Notes: generated from the letters alone by a model not told the origin. DNA of 34,299 nt from Oscillospiraceae bacterium (GCA_017436785.1 JAFSCK010000003.1:1-34299), one strand, 5' to 3'; positions 1-8,464 are shown, counted from the first letter of the stretch. Program-made: numbers and translations.

Positions 1-36
1 ATCGAGGACACAAAGGAAACTGAATAAGGCAATCAT

Positions 37-166
37 CAGGGTGCACAAAACGGAAGTTAACCGATTGTGTACCCTGAACGTATTCTGAGGATACTTTTTT
101 GCTTTTGGGCGAAAGAGTATCCTCAGAACCATTCTATAGGTTTCATTTTACCTGTAAAATGAAACC
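37..166. repeat. Three successive inverted repeats ahead of the zinc-ribbon cluster
   Basis: Three stem-loops lie in a row: arms 37-48/65-76 (12 pairs with one G-U type mismatch), 84-95/116-127 (12 perfect pairs, loop with a T run) and 139-151/154-166 (13 perfect pairs with only two bases between, so nearly a continuous palindrome). The last ends about 28 bases before the first gene. They could be a terminator of an unseen upstream gene plus an operator or leader structure for the downstream operon. No convincing promoter was identified among them. The structures are seen directly; the role is not known. Confidence 0.6.
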
Positions 167-194
167 ATCCGAAAGGAAAGGCGGTGAGCTGTGA

Positions 195-569
195 TTGAAG
201 AAACTGATTGAACTGATGTTGGAAAATCTGTCTACCAGAGATGTGTTTCTGTTCCGCATTGCCTGTGGTGCTTGCGGTAAGGAGTATGGCAACAGTCCCG
301 TGCGGTTCTCCAAAGCCGAGGTGATTCCCCAGACACCGAAAAAAGCGGCCCTCTATGAGGTGCTCTATGCGCAGGAGCTGGAAACGGCCAGACTCAGTGC
401 TGTCCGGGATGCGGCAGAGCATCTGAATTACTGTCCTATCTGCAAGCGGCTGGTCTGCAACCGTTGCTTCCTAATCTGTGAGGATCTGGATATGTGTAAA
501 CAGTGTGCATCCGCAATGGAGGAGACCGGCATCCCCGTGGTACCGGATATTCTGGAAATTGCAATCTGA
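195..569 (+). CDS. Small cysteine-rich zinc-binding protein
   Basis: This 124-residue protein has no signal peptide or membrane segment. It carries Cys pairs typical of zinc ribbons: CGAC near residues 25-28, then CPIC, CNRC and CKQC between about residues 78 and 103, so probably two or more metal sites. The start is a TTG preceded by a GGTGAG-like ribosome site; a downstream ATG at 216 is the alternative. It is the first gene of a tightly packed same-strand cluster and ends 23 bases before the SPFH gene, so cotranscription is likely. I do not recognise the family beyond the zinc-binding pattern. A role as an accessory of the SPFH/TPM membrane complex is inferred from position only. Confidence 0.72.
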   Translation: MKKLIELMLENLSTRDVFLFRIACGACGKEYGNSPVRFSKAEVIPQTPKKAALYEVLYAQELETARLSAVRDAAEHLNYCPICKRLVCNRCFLICEDLDMCKQCASAMEETGIPVVPDILEIAI

Positions 570-592
570 TTTGAGAAAAGGAGAAATGAATT

Positions 593-2107
593 ATGGGTCT
601 TATCAAAGCTGCATTTGGCGCAGCCGGTGGTGTGCTGGCTGATCAGTGGAAGGAATACTTTTACTGTGATTCCATTCCCGATAATGTTCTGATGGTTAAG
701 GGCGAGAAGCGTACAAGCAAGCGCTCTTCCAACACCAAGGGTTCTGATAATGTGATTACCAACGGCTCTGTTATCGCAGTTGCGGACGGTCAGTGCATGA
801 TGATCGTGGACAACGGCAAGATTGCGGAATTCTGTGCCGAACCCGGTGAATTTACCTACAATACCTCTCTGGAGCCTTCTATTTTCTCCGGTGATCTGGG
901 CGAGAGCATCAAGGCATCCTTCGCAACCTTCGGCCGCCGCTTCACCTTCGGCGGTGATGTAGGCCGGGATCAGAGAGTGTACTATTTCAATACCAAGGAG
1001 CTGATAGGCAACAAATACGGTACCCCCAGTCCCGTGCCTTTCCGCGTGGTTGACAATAACATCGGCCTGGATATCGAGATTTCCATCCGCTGCTTCGGTG
1101 AGTATTCCTACCGGATCTGTGACCCCATGTTGTTCTACAAAAATGTGGCAGCCAATGTAACAACGCAGTATACCAGAGAATCTCTGGACAGCCAGCTGAA
1201 AGCCGAACTGCTGACCGCCCTGGGGCCTGCCTTTGCTAAGATCTCTGCCAAAGGCATCCGCTACAGCGCACTGCCCGGTCATACCTTTGAGATCGCGGAA
1301 GCACTGAACGAGGTGCTTACCAACAAGTGGCGCAATCTCCGGGGGCTGGAAATTGTTTCCTTCGGTGTTTCCAACGTGAATGCCTCCGAAGAAGACGAAG
1401 CCATGATCAAGGAGCTGCAGAAGACGGCTGTCTTCCGCAATGCAAATATGGCAGGTGCCTATATGGTCGGTGCCCAGGGTGAGGCTATGAAGACCGCTGC
1501 CGCAAACCCCAACGGTGCCATGATGGGCTTTATGGGTATGGGCATGGCACAGACCGCAGGCGGTGTCAACGCAGCACAACTGTTCCAGATCGGTCAGCAG
1601 CAGACTGCACAGCAGCAGGCACAGCAGTTGATTGACGCCCAGGCTCAGGCAATGGCAAATGCGGCAGCAGCACCTGCTGGTGGCTGGAAGTGCAGCTGCG
1701 GCGCAACGGCTACCGGCAAGTTCTGCCCCGAGTGCGGCAGCAAGAAGCCGGAGCCCAAGCCTGTGGGTAGTTGGAAATGCTCCTGTGGTGCCATGGCAAC
1801 CGGTAAATTCTGCCCCGAATGCGGAAGCCCCAAGCCTGCAGATAACAGTTGGAAGTGCAGCTGCGGCGCAACCGTTACCGGAAAGTTCTGTCCCGAATGT
1901 GGAAGCAAGAAACCCGAAGACGGCTGGACCTGCTCCTGCGGTCAGGTAAACAAGGGCCGCTTCTGCCCCAACTGCGGCAGCAAGAAGCCCGCGGGCATCC
2001 CTCAGTATCGCTGCGACAAGTGCGGCTGGCAGCCTGCCGATCCCACCAAGGCACCCCGGTTCTGCCCCGAGTGCGGTGACCCCTTTGACAACGGCGATAT
2101 CATCTGA
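593..2107 (+). CDS. SPFH-domain protein with five C-terminal zinc ribbons (YdjI-like)
   Basis: The first ~290 of 504 residues match the SPFH/virion-core-like family typified by B. subtilis YdjI (N-terminus MGLIKAAFGAAGG, DQWKEYFYCDSIP, then the SPFH beta/alpha part). A Gln/Ala/Gly-rich linker follows (about 295-362). Five zinc ribbons then run from about residue 363 to 497: four built as CSCG-x(7)-FCPxCGS and a last one with CDKCGW and FCPECG. The near-identical ribbons make a degenerate tandem repeat in the DNA at about 1684-1990. SPFH proteins form membrane-associated scaffolds; YdjI works with YdjG and YdjH to hold PspA at the membrane under stress. Genes of both partner types lie downstream here. 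The start has an AAAGGAG site. The number of ribbons looks high for the family (from memory). Confidence 0.88.
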   Translation: MGLIKAAFGAAGGVLADQWKEYFYCDSIPDNVLMVKGEKRTSKRSSNTKGSDNVITNGSVIAVADGQCMMIVDNGKIAEFCAEPGEFTYNTSLEPSIFSGDLGESIKASFATFGRRFTFGGDVGRDQRVYYFNTKELIGNKYGTPSPVPFRVVDNNIGLDIEISIRCFGEYSYRICDPMLFYKNVAANVTTQYTRESLDSQLKAELLTALGPAFAKISAKGIRYSALPGHTFEIAEALNEVLTNKWRNLRGLEIVSFGVSNVNASEEDEAMIKELQKTAVFRNANMAGAYMVGAQGEAMKTAAANPNGAMMGFMGMGMAQTAGGVNAAQLFQIGQQQTAQQQAQQLIDAQAQAMANAAAAPAGGWKCSCGATATGKFCPECGSKKPEPKPVGSWKCSCGAMATGKFCPECGSPKPADNSWKCSCGATVTGKFCPECGSKKPEDGWTCSCGQVNKGRFCPNCGSKKPAGIPQYRCDKCGWQPADPTKAPRFCPECGDPFDNGDII

Positions 2108-2140
2108 TTGATTCAATAATGAAGAAAAGGAGAATGAAGT

Positions 2141-3190
2141 ATGGGTCTGTTTGATAGATTTAAGAAGCAGGACTGCGAAATCTGCGGCAAAGAAGTAGGC
2201 ATGTTCGGCTATAAAAAGCTGGAAGACGGTGAGATCTGCAAGGATTGCGTCAAGCTGCTTTCCCCCTGGTTTGAAGACCGCAGACATGCGACTGTGGCAC
2301 AGATCAAGGAACAGCTGGCATACCGCGAGCAAAATGCGAAAGAGCACGAGAACTTTACCATCTCCAGAAAGATCGGCGATGAAGAGTACTTCATGTACAT
2401 CGAAGAAGTCAGCGGTGTGCCCACCCGCTTCTTTGTGACGAGACTGTCTGACTACAAGGCTGAAAATCCCGATATTATTTCCTTCAAGGATGTTATTTCC
2501 TGTGTCACCGACATTCAGGTGCGGGATGAAGAGATCAAGCAGAAAAATGCCGAGGGACAGATGGTCAGCTGCAATCCCCGCCGTTACAAGCACCACCACG
2601 ACTTCTACATCAAAATGGAGATCCGCAACAATCCCTATTTTGATGACATCAAGTTCCGCATCAACGGCAGCTGCATCACGCTGGAAACCGTCGGCGATAT
2701 TGGCGGCGGCTTTGGCGGCGCAGCGCTGGCAGGTTTGCTGCAGGGTGTGGGTGTCAGCACTGCCGGTGTGCAGACCCATTCCTACCGGAATTCTTCCGAG
2801 AACCGCCGCTATGAAGAATGCCGCATGATCTGCCAGAAAATCGAGCAGGCTGTGGAGGACGGCAAGCGGGGCACCGCTGCCGCTCAGGGCAGCACGGTGG
2901 ATTCTCTGCTTACGATGATCTCCCGGATCAAAGATGCGCCCGATTTGCTTTCCGCCACCACCATTGCGGCTGAGGTTGCTCGTCAGGCAACCACACTTTC
3001 CGATCCTGATTGGGAGCGGGTTAAGACACTGAATAACGCAGCAGTAGCAGAGGCCAAACAACGGTTTGGCTATCAGGAACCTGGCAGTGCCCCTGCACAG
3101 GAAGCACCCAAACCCAAGTTCTGCCCCAACTGCGGCGCACCTTATGAGGGCGGCAAGTTCTGCCAGAGCTGCGGCAGCAAGCTGGTTTAA
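2141..3190 (+). CDS. DUF4428-type zinc-ribbon protein, paralogue 1
   Basis: This 349-residue protein has an N-terminal four-Cys zinc ribbon (CEICGKEVGMFGYKKLEDG then CKDC, residues ~9-36) of the DUF4428 type. A middle domain of ~200 residues follows, with a Gly/Ala-rich segment near residues 186-205 (GGGFGGAALAGLL). A short ribbon (FCPNCGAPYEGGKFCQSCGS) closes the C-terminus. There is no signal peptide. An AAAGGAG site precedes the ATG. The first ~60 and last ~25 residues are almost the same as in the next gene while the middle differs, which points to duplication followed by divergence or domain exchange. DUF4428 proteins have no established function that I know of. The context suggests a soluble partner of the SPFH/TPM membrane system. 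Confidence 0.82.
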   Translation: MGLFDRFKKQDCEICGKEVGMFGYKKLEDGEICKDCVKLLSPWFEDRRHATVAQIKEQLAYREQNAKEHENFTISRKIGDEEYFMYIEEVSGVPTRFFVTRLSDYKAENPDIISFKDVISCVTDIQVRDEEIKQKNAEGQMVSCNPRRYKHHHDFYIKMEIRNNPYFDDIKFRINGSCITLETVGDIGGGFGGAALAGLLQGVGVSTAGVQTHSYRNSSENRRYEECRMICQKIEQAVEDGKRGTAAAQGSTVDSLLTMISRIKDAPDLLSATTIAAEVARQATTLSDPDWERVKTLNNAAVAEAKQRFGYQEPGSAPAQEAPKPKFCPNCGAPYEGGKFCQSCGSKLV

Positions 3191-3228
3191 TGGCATTTTC
3201 GATTTGAAACAGAAAAGGAGAATGAATC

Positions 3229-4035
3229 ATGGGTCTGTTTAACATTTTTAAGAAGAAAGATTGCGAGATCTGCGGCAAGGAAGTGGGTATGTTCGGTTAT
3301 AAAAAGCTGGAAGACGGTGAGATCTGCAAGGACTGTGTAAAACTGCTCTCGCCCTGGTTTGAAGAGCGCAGACATTCCACCGTGGCAGAGATCAAGGCGC
3401 AGCTTGCCTACCGTGCCCGGAATGCGGAGGAACTGAAGAATTTCCACCCCACCATCGTGTATGGTGACAGCCATCGCCGCATGTTTGTGGAAGAACGGGA
3501 TGGTGTTCCTTACCGCTTCTGCATTGCAAACGGGGAAGACTATCTGGACGAAAACGCAGATCTGGTGCTGGTGGAGAATATCGAAGAGATCATCATCGAT
3601 ATTCAGGACAATGCCCATGAGCTGCTGCTCCATGAAGAGGAAAAGGATGAGGACGGTAACATCATCCAGGAGGAAGAATACTATGATCCTCCCCGCTATG
3701 ACTACAGCTATGAATTCAAGGCAACCCTGCTGCTCAAGAATATCCCCTGGTTTGATGCCATGGACATCCAGCTGAACCGGGAGAATCCGGAACTTTTCGA
3801 AGTTGGGGATATGGGCGATGCAGACGATGCGGCAGCCTATGCCCGGGCAAATCCCAATGAAGCGTTCTCTGAGAAGTTCCTGAAGTATAAGACCTGGTGT
3901 GACGAAATCGAAGCTCTGACAAAGCCCGGTGCAGCAGCTCCCGTACAGGAAGCCGCAAAACCCAAATTCTGCCCGGGTTGCGGCGCACCTTACGAGGGCG
4001 GCAAGTTCTGCCAGAGCTGCGGCAGTAAGCTGTAA
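3229..4035 (+). CDS. DUF4428-type zinc-ribbon protein, paralogue 2
   Basis: This 268-residue protein has the same plan as its upstream neighbour: an N-terminal DUF4428 ribbon (CEIC and CKDC), a middle domain, and a C-terminal ribbon with FCPGCGAPYEGG and FCQSCGS. The middle domain is shorter and more acidic, with a run of Glu/Asp around residues 140-155 (HEEEKDEDGNIIQEEEYY), and lacks the Gly-rich insert of paralogue 1. The spacing to the previous gene is 38 bases, with an AAAGGAG ribosome site, so both are probably in one transcript. The pair is a tandem duplication. The function is unknown; metal-binding by the ribbons is inferred from the cysteines. Confidence 0.82.
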   Translation: MGLFNIFKKKDCEICGKEVGMFGYKKLEDGEICKDCVKLLSPWFEERRHSTVAEIKAQLAYRARNAEELKNFHPTIVYGDSHRRMFVEERDGVPYRFCIANGEDYLDENADLVLVENIEEIIIDIQDNAHELLLHEEEKDEDGNIIQEEEYYDPPRYDYSYEFKATLLLKNIPWFDAMDIQLNRENPELFEVGDMGDADDAAAYARANPNEAFSEKFLKYKTWCDEIEALTKPGAAAPVQEAAKPKFCPGCGAPYEGGKFCQSCGSKL

Positions 4036-4063
4036 TCGATTTCTCTGAATAAGGAGTGGTCAT

Positions 4064-5287
4064 ATGGCAACTGGAATCCATACATACCAATGTCCAGCCT
4101 GCACCGGCCCGCTCCACTTTGGCGCGGGTTCCGGCAAGCTGGAATGTGAATACTGCGGCAGCAGCTATGAAGTGGCGGAAGTGGAAGCCTTCTATGCAAA
4201 GAAGGCAGCCGCCGCTTCGGTCTTGACCTGCCCTGCCTGTAAGGCGGAATTGAACTGTGATACCGGCGAAAAAGAAGCCACCTGCACAAGCTGCGGCGCG
4301 GAATTTGAGGTGGAAGCGCTGCTGGCCTATGCAGCACAGAAGGAAGAAAAGAAGCCCGACAACATGACCTGGGATACGCAGGCAGGCAGTCAGTGGCAGC
4401 AAGGCGAAACTGACGGTCTGCGGGTCTACAGCTGCAAGCAATGCGGCGGCGAGATCGTGGCAGACGAGACCACCGGTGCCACTCACTGCCCCTACTGCGG
4501 CAATCCCGTTGTGCTGACTGGTCATTTTGCAGGGCTGCTGAAGCCGGATCTGGTGATCCCTTTCAAGGTGGATAAAAAAGCGGCTATTGCGGCGCTGAAT
4601 AACCACTACAAGGGAAAACGCCTGCTTCCCAAGGTCTTCAAGGATCAGAACCATATCGAAGAAGTCAAGGGTCTGTATGTGCCGGTGTGGCTCTTTGATG
4701 CGGATGCAGATGCCCAGGTGGAATACGAAGCAACAAAGGTACATACCTGGAGCGACAGTGATTACGACTATACCGAAACCAGACATTATGCAGTCCTCCG
4801 GGGCGGTACGCTGGGCTTTGCAGATGTACCGGTGGACGGCTCCACCAAAATGGATGACACCCTGATGGAATCCGTCGAGCCCTTCGATATTTCCGGTGCG
4901 GTGCCCTTTCAAGCAGCCTACCTGCCCGGTTATCTGGCGGATAAGTACGATGTGGATGCCGATGCCAGCATTGGTCGTGCCAACGAGCGAATCAAGCGCA
5001 GCACAGAGGAAGCCTTCCGCTCGACGGTCATTGGCTATACTTCTGTGACAACTGTGGATTCCAATGTGCGGCTGGAAAATGGCCGGGCAAGATATGCACT
5101 CTTCCCCGTTTGGATTCTCAATACCCAGTGGAACGGCCAGAAGTTTACCTTCGCCATCAACGGGCAGACCGGAAAAATTGCCGGTGACTTGCCCATGGAT
5201 AAGGGGGCCTTCTGGAAATACCTGCTGGGTGTGACCGGTGCAGCAACTGCGTTGGCGTTTGCCATCAGCTACTGCATGTGGCTGTAA
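4064..5287 (+). CDS. Multi-zinc-ribbon membrane protein, YdjG-like
   Basis: The 407-residue protein begins with three zinc ribbons: CPAC/CEYCG (residues ~10-30), CPAC/CTSCG (~51-73) and CKQCGGE/CPYCGN (~122-148). A ~230-residue domain follows, with the family-typical stretch LLKPDLVIPFKVDKK and a W-rich core (LYVPVWLF, YALFPVWILNTQW). It ends with one membrane segment at the extreme C-terminus (GVTGAATALAFAISYCMWL), so it is probably tail-anchored with its bulk in the cytoplasm. This matches the TFIIB-type zinc-ribbon protein family that includes B. subtilis YdjG, which sits beside ydjH (TPM) and ydjI (SPFH), as it does here. A GGAGTGG site precedes the ATG. It lies 13 bases before the TPM gene. 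Confidence 0.85.
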   Translation: MATGIHTYQCPACTGPLHFGAGSGKLECEYCGSSYEVAEVEAFYAKKAAAASVLTCPACKAELNCDTGEKEATCTSCGAEFEVEALLAYAAQKEEKKPDNMTWDTQAGSQWQQGETDGLRVYSCKQCGGEIVADETTGATHCPYCGNPVVLTGHFAGLLKPDLVIPFKVDKKAAIAALNNHYKGKRLLPKVFKDQNHIEEVKGLYVPVWLFDADADAQVEYEATKVHTWSDSDYDYTETRHYAVLRGGTLGFADVPVDGSTKMDDTLMESVEPFDISGAVPFQAAYLPGYLADKYDVDADASIGRANERIKRSTEEAFRSTVIGYTSVTTVDSNVRLENGRARYALFPVWILNTQWNGQKFTFAINGQTGKIAGDLPMDKGAFWKYLLGVTGAATALAFAISYCMWL

Positions 5288-5300
5288 GGAGGTGGAAGCT

Positions 5301-6458
5301 ATGACCAGAAAAATCATTTCCGTGCTCCTTGCGCTGATTCTCTGCTTTAGTCTGGCGTTATCTGTTTCCGCGGAAGAAAGAAACATCGCTTTTGTTTATG
5401 ATGAACTGGGCTATCTGACCCAGGAAGAACGCACAGCTTTGAGTGACCGCGCCTGGGAAATCTATCAGGAAACCGGTGTAGGTATCTTCTATGCGTATCT
5501 CACAGCGGAATCCCTGCAGACTTATGACACGCGCTTCTTCGCAAAGGGTATCGAAAATTATGTGATCATGATGGAAAACGAGACCAGCTGGTATGTACAT
5601 CTGGGTGGTCAGGGTGAGATCATCGACCTTGAAGCGGAGAAAGAACTGCGGGCCATCTATGACGAAACCGAAACCTATGCAGAAGGCGTTATGGCCTTTA
5701 TGGAAGCTTCCGCGGAGTATTTCCCCACAATTCCTGCAGCTACCGATGCTGCCGAGGAAATTGCCTATGATGCAGAAGAACGCTTTCTCTACGACGATGC
5801 AGACCTTCTGACTGAGGAACAGGAAGCCGCTTTGGTGCAGAAGCTGGAGGATGTCAGTCATGCCCATAATACCCAGCTTGTGGTTGCCACACTCCCCGCT
5901 CTGAACAATGGTAACATAGATGATTTCGTGGAGTATCTGTACGACTCCATGGACTTCGGCTACGGGGAAACCAAGGAGGGCGTTCTGCTGCTGGTCTGCA
6001 TGGACCCTCGGGAGTACCGCATTCTGAGCAACGGTCAAGCGGGTGTGGCCATCGGTCCTGACCAGATCGATACCTTGTGCGACTTCATGGAGCTGTATCT
6101 TCCCAAAGGCAGCTACGCTGCCGCATTCAATTCCTTTGCCGATCAGTGCGGTGAAATGCTTCAGTACTATGAAAGCGGTTCTCCCTTCCAGGTGGGAAAG
6201 AATCTGGCCATCAGTCTGGTGATCGGCCTTGTGGTGGGCCTGATCGTTGCCTTTATTCTGAAGGGACAGCTGAAATCTGTCCGGAAACAATATGCTGCCC
6301 ATGTATATGTAAAGCAGGGCAGTATGCAGGTAACTCTCCAGCACGATATTTTCCTCTACCGGAATGTGACCCGCACCGAAAAACAGAAACGGGAGGAGTC
6401 TTCCAGTTCTTCCGGTTCCGATGGTACCGCACGAACCAAGGGCGGCGGTTCTTTCTAA
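5301..6458 (+). CDS. TPM-domain membrane protein, YdjH/YgcG-like
   Basis: This 385-residue protein has a signal peptide (residues 1-24, ending VSAEE), two successive TPM-like domains, one membrane segment (about 302-323, LAISLVIGLVVGLIVAFIL) and a Gly/Ser-rich cytoplasmic tail ending KGGGSF, as in many TPM proteins. The second TPM domain (about 150-285) is well formed: YDDADLLTEEQEAALVQKL, then YGETKEGVLLLVCMD. The first (about 28-130) is weaker and lacks the second motif. I chose the ATG with GGAGG eight bases upstream, immediately after the previous gene, over a longer reading that starts inside it. TPM proteins such as YdjH act outside the membrane and partner with YdjG and YdjI. This is the last gene of the cluster before a hairpin. 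Confidence 0.85.
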   Translation: MTRKIISVLLALILCFSLALSVSAEERNIAFVYDELGYLTQEERTALSDRAWEIYQETGVGIFYAYLTAESLQTYDTRFFAKGIENYVIMMENETSWYVHLGGQGEIIDLEAEKELRAIYDETETYAEGVMAFMEASAEYFPTIPAATDAAEEIAYDAEERFLYDDADLLTEEQEAALVQKLEDVSHAHNTQLVVATLPALNNGNIDDFVEYLYDSMDFGYGETKEGVLLLVCMDPREYRILSNGQAGVAIGPDQIDTLCDFMELYLPKGSYAAAFNSFADQCGEMLQYYESGSPFQVGKNLAISLVIGLVVGLIVAFILKGQLKSVRKQYAAHVYVKQGSMQVTLQHDIFLYRNVTRTEKQKREESSSSSGSDGTARTKGGGSF

Positions 6459-6465
6459 AAAAAGC

Positions 6466-6494
6466 GGGAAGTGACGGCAAGTCCGTCACTTCCC
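6466..6494. terminator. Strong hairpin after the SPFH/TPM cluster
   Basis: Perfect 12-pair stem (6466-6477 with 6483-6494) with a 5-base loop, starting seven bases after the TPM stop codon. An A run precedes it but there is no T run after it on the plus strand, so it is a good terminator only in the minus direction. On the plus strand it may serve as a processing or stability structure, or as a weak terminator. Confidence 0.55.
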
Positions 6495-6567
6495 AGCTGG
6501 GTCCTTGCAGGAAAATCTTGGCATAACCAGGACTTTCCTGTGAAGATCCATTGTGAGGAGTGGTTTT

Positions 6568-7998
6568 ATGAAAAAGAGAACAAGAATCTTTGCGGCGCTG
6601 CTTTCCGGCATTCTGCTGCTGGCAGGCTGTGCAAGTTCGGCCGATAATCGGAATACAACCACTGTGCCGCCTACAGTCAGGCAAGAGGAAAATACTGTTG
6701 CCGCAGAACAGGCAGATGCAGTATCTGCAGAGGCATCCCTGGTTTCCCTGCGGCAGGCCATGGTGGAAACGCCCCAGCTGTTTGCAGTAGCCTATTTCGG
6801 ATATCATGACACTATGGATTCCGATGAGCCCGTAGACCCCTATGCTGTGATGCGGGAACAGACACCAGAACTGTGCAAGGATCTTCCCTTCCTGCCGGAG
6901 ATCCCCGCGGAGCGGGTGATCGGCAATCATGGCGACCTGTTCTGCATCGTTCCGCTGGATGCGGATGCAACAGTGGCTGTCAGCAAGGGAACCTGGAATG
7001 AAACCAGTGAACAATACCTTTATGAAAAGTCCCTTTATTTCGCTGACAGTGGGGAGCCGATCCTGTTGTTCTGTAATGATGCAGGCTTCGAACCGGATAC
7101 TCAGATGTGCATCTCCGGTCCTTCCGGAGAGATCGTCTGGTACCCTCAGGCCGATGACAACCTGTGTGCCATGCCAATGTGCAACGACAACTGGGACGAT
7201 CTGTTTTTCGATTTCTCCCCCTACCGGGAGCTGCTTCTGGCAGAGTACCACAGCATGAACGGTGAATGGATGAAACCCACAGCGGAAATGCTTACCGGAA
7301 CTACCTGGGTCTGGGACAGGTACCTCGAGGATGGCAGAGAAGTCAGCTACCGGCTTACCTTTGGAGAGGATACCCTCAGTGTTCGCTGGAATGACGGCAT
7401 CGATGAAGAGGATCACGAATACCCGGATGCTGCCTGGGAGCTGATGGAGGAGGAAGGCTTCGCTGTTCTGTCCATCGATTTCCGGGAATTTGCCGGAGTA
7501 CTCCGCTATGATCTGATGTACAATGAAGAATTTGAATTGCTGTATGTGGGCATGGACGTGGTGCAGGAGGAACTGCCCATTGGCTGGGAGCCGCTGTACC
7601 GATATCTTGGGGAGCCAGAGCCACCGGAACCGGTGGAGATGTTGGGCGATTGGGAACTGGCCTGGACAGAAGTGGAGGGCGACAGGCAGGAGGCAGAACC
7701 CGGTTCCTGCACCATTGAGATCCTGATGTCCGCCTCAAGCGGTATGCTTATGAGCTATACCTCCCGGGAGTTCCCCCGTGATAATTTCGAGAACGAATTG
7801 CTGACCTTTGATAACCGGGAAATGTATTACGGATGCAGCAACGATGCCTGGGTTGCAGATCTTGACTATGTGGGTCCCTGGGACACCACCTACACCATGA
7901 CACTGACAGTGGAAGACATCTTGATCAAGCAGAACTATTTTATGGTGGACGGCGCACCCATGGTTAGTTATGAGTATTTCCGCCGGGCCGGAGAATAA
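6568..7998 (+). CDS. Predicted lipoprotein with lipocalin-like repeats
   Basis: The 476-residue product has a lipoprotein signal (Lys/Arg-rich start, hydrophobic stretch, LLLAGC with the lipid-bearing Cys at residue 21) and a Ser/Thr/Gln/Glu-rich linker after it, so it should be anchored outside the membrane. The C-terminal half contains two stretches that look like small beta-barrel (lipocalin-like) units: LTGTTWVWDRY (about 239) and LGDWELAWTEVEGDRQ (about 354), each followed by strand-rich sequence. That domain call is from pattern only. The ATG follows GAGGAG. A longer in-frame start exists but would bury the signal peptide. It is separated from the SPFH/TPM cluster by a hairpin. No family name is recognised. 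Confidence 0.75.
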   Translation: MKKRTRIFAALLSGILLLAGCASSADNRNTTTVPPTVRQEENTVAAEQADAVSAEASLVSLRQAMVETPQLFAVAYFGYHDTMDSDEPVDPYAVMREQTPELCKDLPFLPEIPAERVIGNHGDLFCIVPLDADATVAVSKGTWNETSEQYLYEKSLYFADSGEPILLFCNDAGFEPDTQMCISGPSGEIVWYPQADDNLCAMPMCNDNWDDLFFDFSPYRELLLAEYHSMNGEWMKPTAEMLTGTTWVWDRYLEDGREVSYRLTFGEDTLSVRWNDGIDEEDHEYPDAAWELMEEEGFAVLSIDFREFAGVLRYDLMYNEEFELLYVGMDVVQEELPIGWEPLYRYLGEPEPPEPVEMLGDWELAWTEVEGDRQEAEPGSCTIEILMSASSGMLMSYTSREFPRDNFENELLTFDNREMYYGCSNDAWVADLDYVGPWDTTYTMTLTVEDILIKQNYFMVDGAPMVSYEYFRRAGE

Positions 7999-8019
7999 AC
8001 GATAACGGGAGATGTTGGT

Positions 8020-8404
8020 ATGAAAAGAATCCCCATGATCCTGCTGCTGATGGCACCCGGTGCTACACTGGCTATATACTACCTGGCGGATCTGGATCTG
8101 ACACCCGGCTTGTTTGTTTGATGACCGTCTGCGGGATGGAAAGCATTACATTCCCTTTTCATATTTCAGCGGTGCGACACCGGAGAATGATTACATGCCC
8201 ACACAGCCCTTTACGCTGAATGTGGAGAGCAACCCCACCTCTGACGATACGCAGGGATATTTCAAAGTGACCCTCCGCAGCGGCGGTGCCGATTCTCCAC
8301 GAAGCATCCAGCTGCGGCAAAAGGGTGATGGTAAGTGGCTGCTTTGGGAGCAATACTTAATGGCGGATATTCGCTTGCCAAAATCGAAAGATCCGTGGAT
8401 GTAA
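8020..8404 (+). pseudogene. Frameshifted small exported or membrane-anchored protein
   Basis: An ATG at 8020 opens a reading frame with a signal-like N-terminus (MKRIPMILLLMAPGATLAIY) that stops after 33 residues at 8121. From about 8114 another frame continues without a start of its own for ~96 residues to 8404, with a clear domain (HYIPFSYFSGATPENDY, then RSGGADSPRSIQLRQKGDGK, ending KDPWM). That pattern resembles a small domain common in gut Firmicutes, possibly DUF6935; I am not certain of the number. Joined, the two parts make one ~130-residue protein, so a frameshift near 8105-8120 is likely. It sits 21 bases after the lipoprotein gene and was probably cotranscribed with it. A sequencing error cannot be excluded. 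Confidence 0.6.
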
Positions 8405-8432
8405 GAATTTCTTTCCTTTAGTGAAACCATAA

Positions 8433-8464
8433 AAAGCCAGCACCTTTGAATCGGTGCTGGCTTT
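8433..8464. terminator. Bidirectional rho-independent terminator
   Basis: Twelve-pair stem (8433-8444 with 8453-8464), loop of eight, with A-rich sequence before and TTT in the 3' arm. It separates the plus-strand lipoprotein/frameshifted gene from the converging minus-strand mobile-element genes and can serve both. Confidence 0.8.

Noticed and set aside
1684-2082. CRISPR-like or satellite-like tandem repeat
   Set aside because: The repetition comes from five zinc-ribbon units within a coding frame; units are unequal and have no spacer structure.
428-3196. A 922-codon open frame on the minus strand
   Set aside because: It is antisense to three clear zinc-ribbon genes that have ribosome sites and family motifs; the translation is low-complexity and unrecognisable.
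3734-5386. A 550-codon minus-strand frame, with similar ones at 19152-20891 and 22096-23829
   Set aside because: All are shadows of well-supported plus-strand genes, a result of their codon bias.
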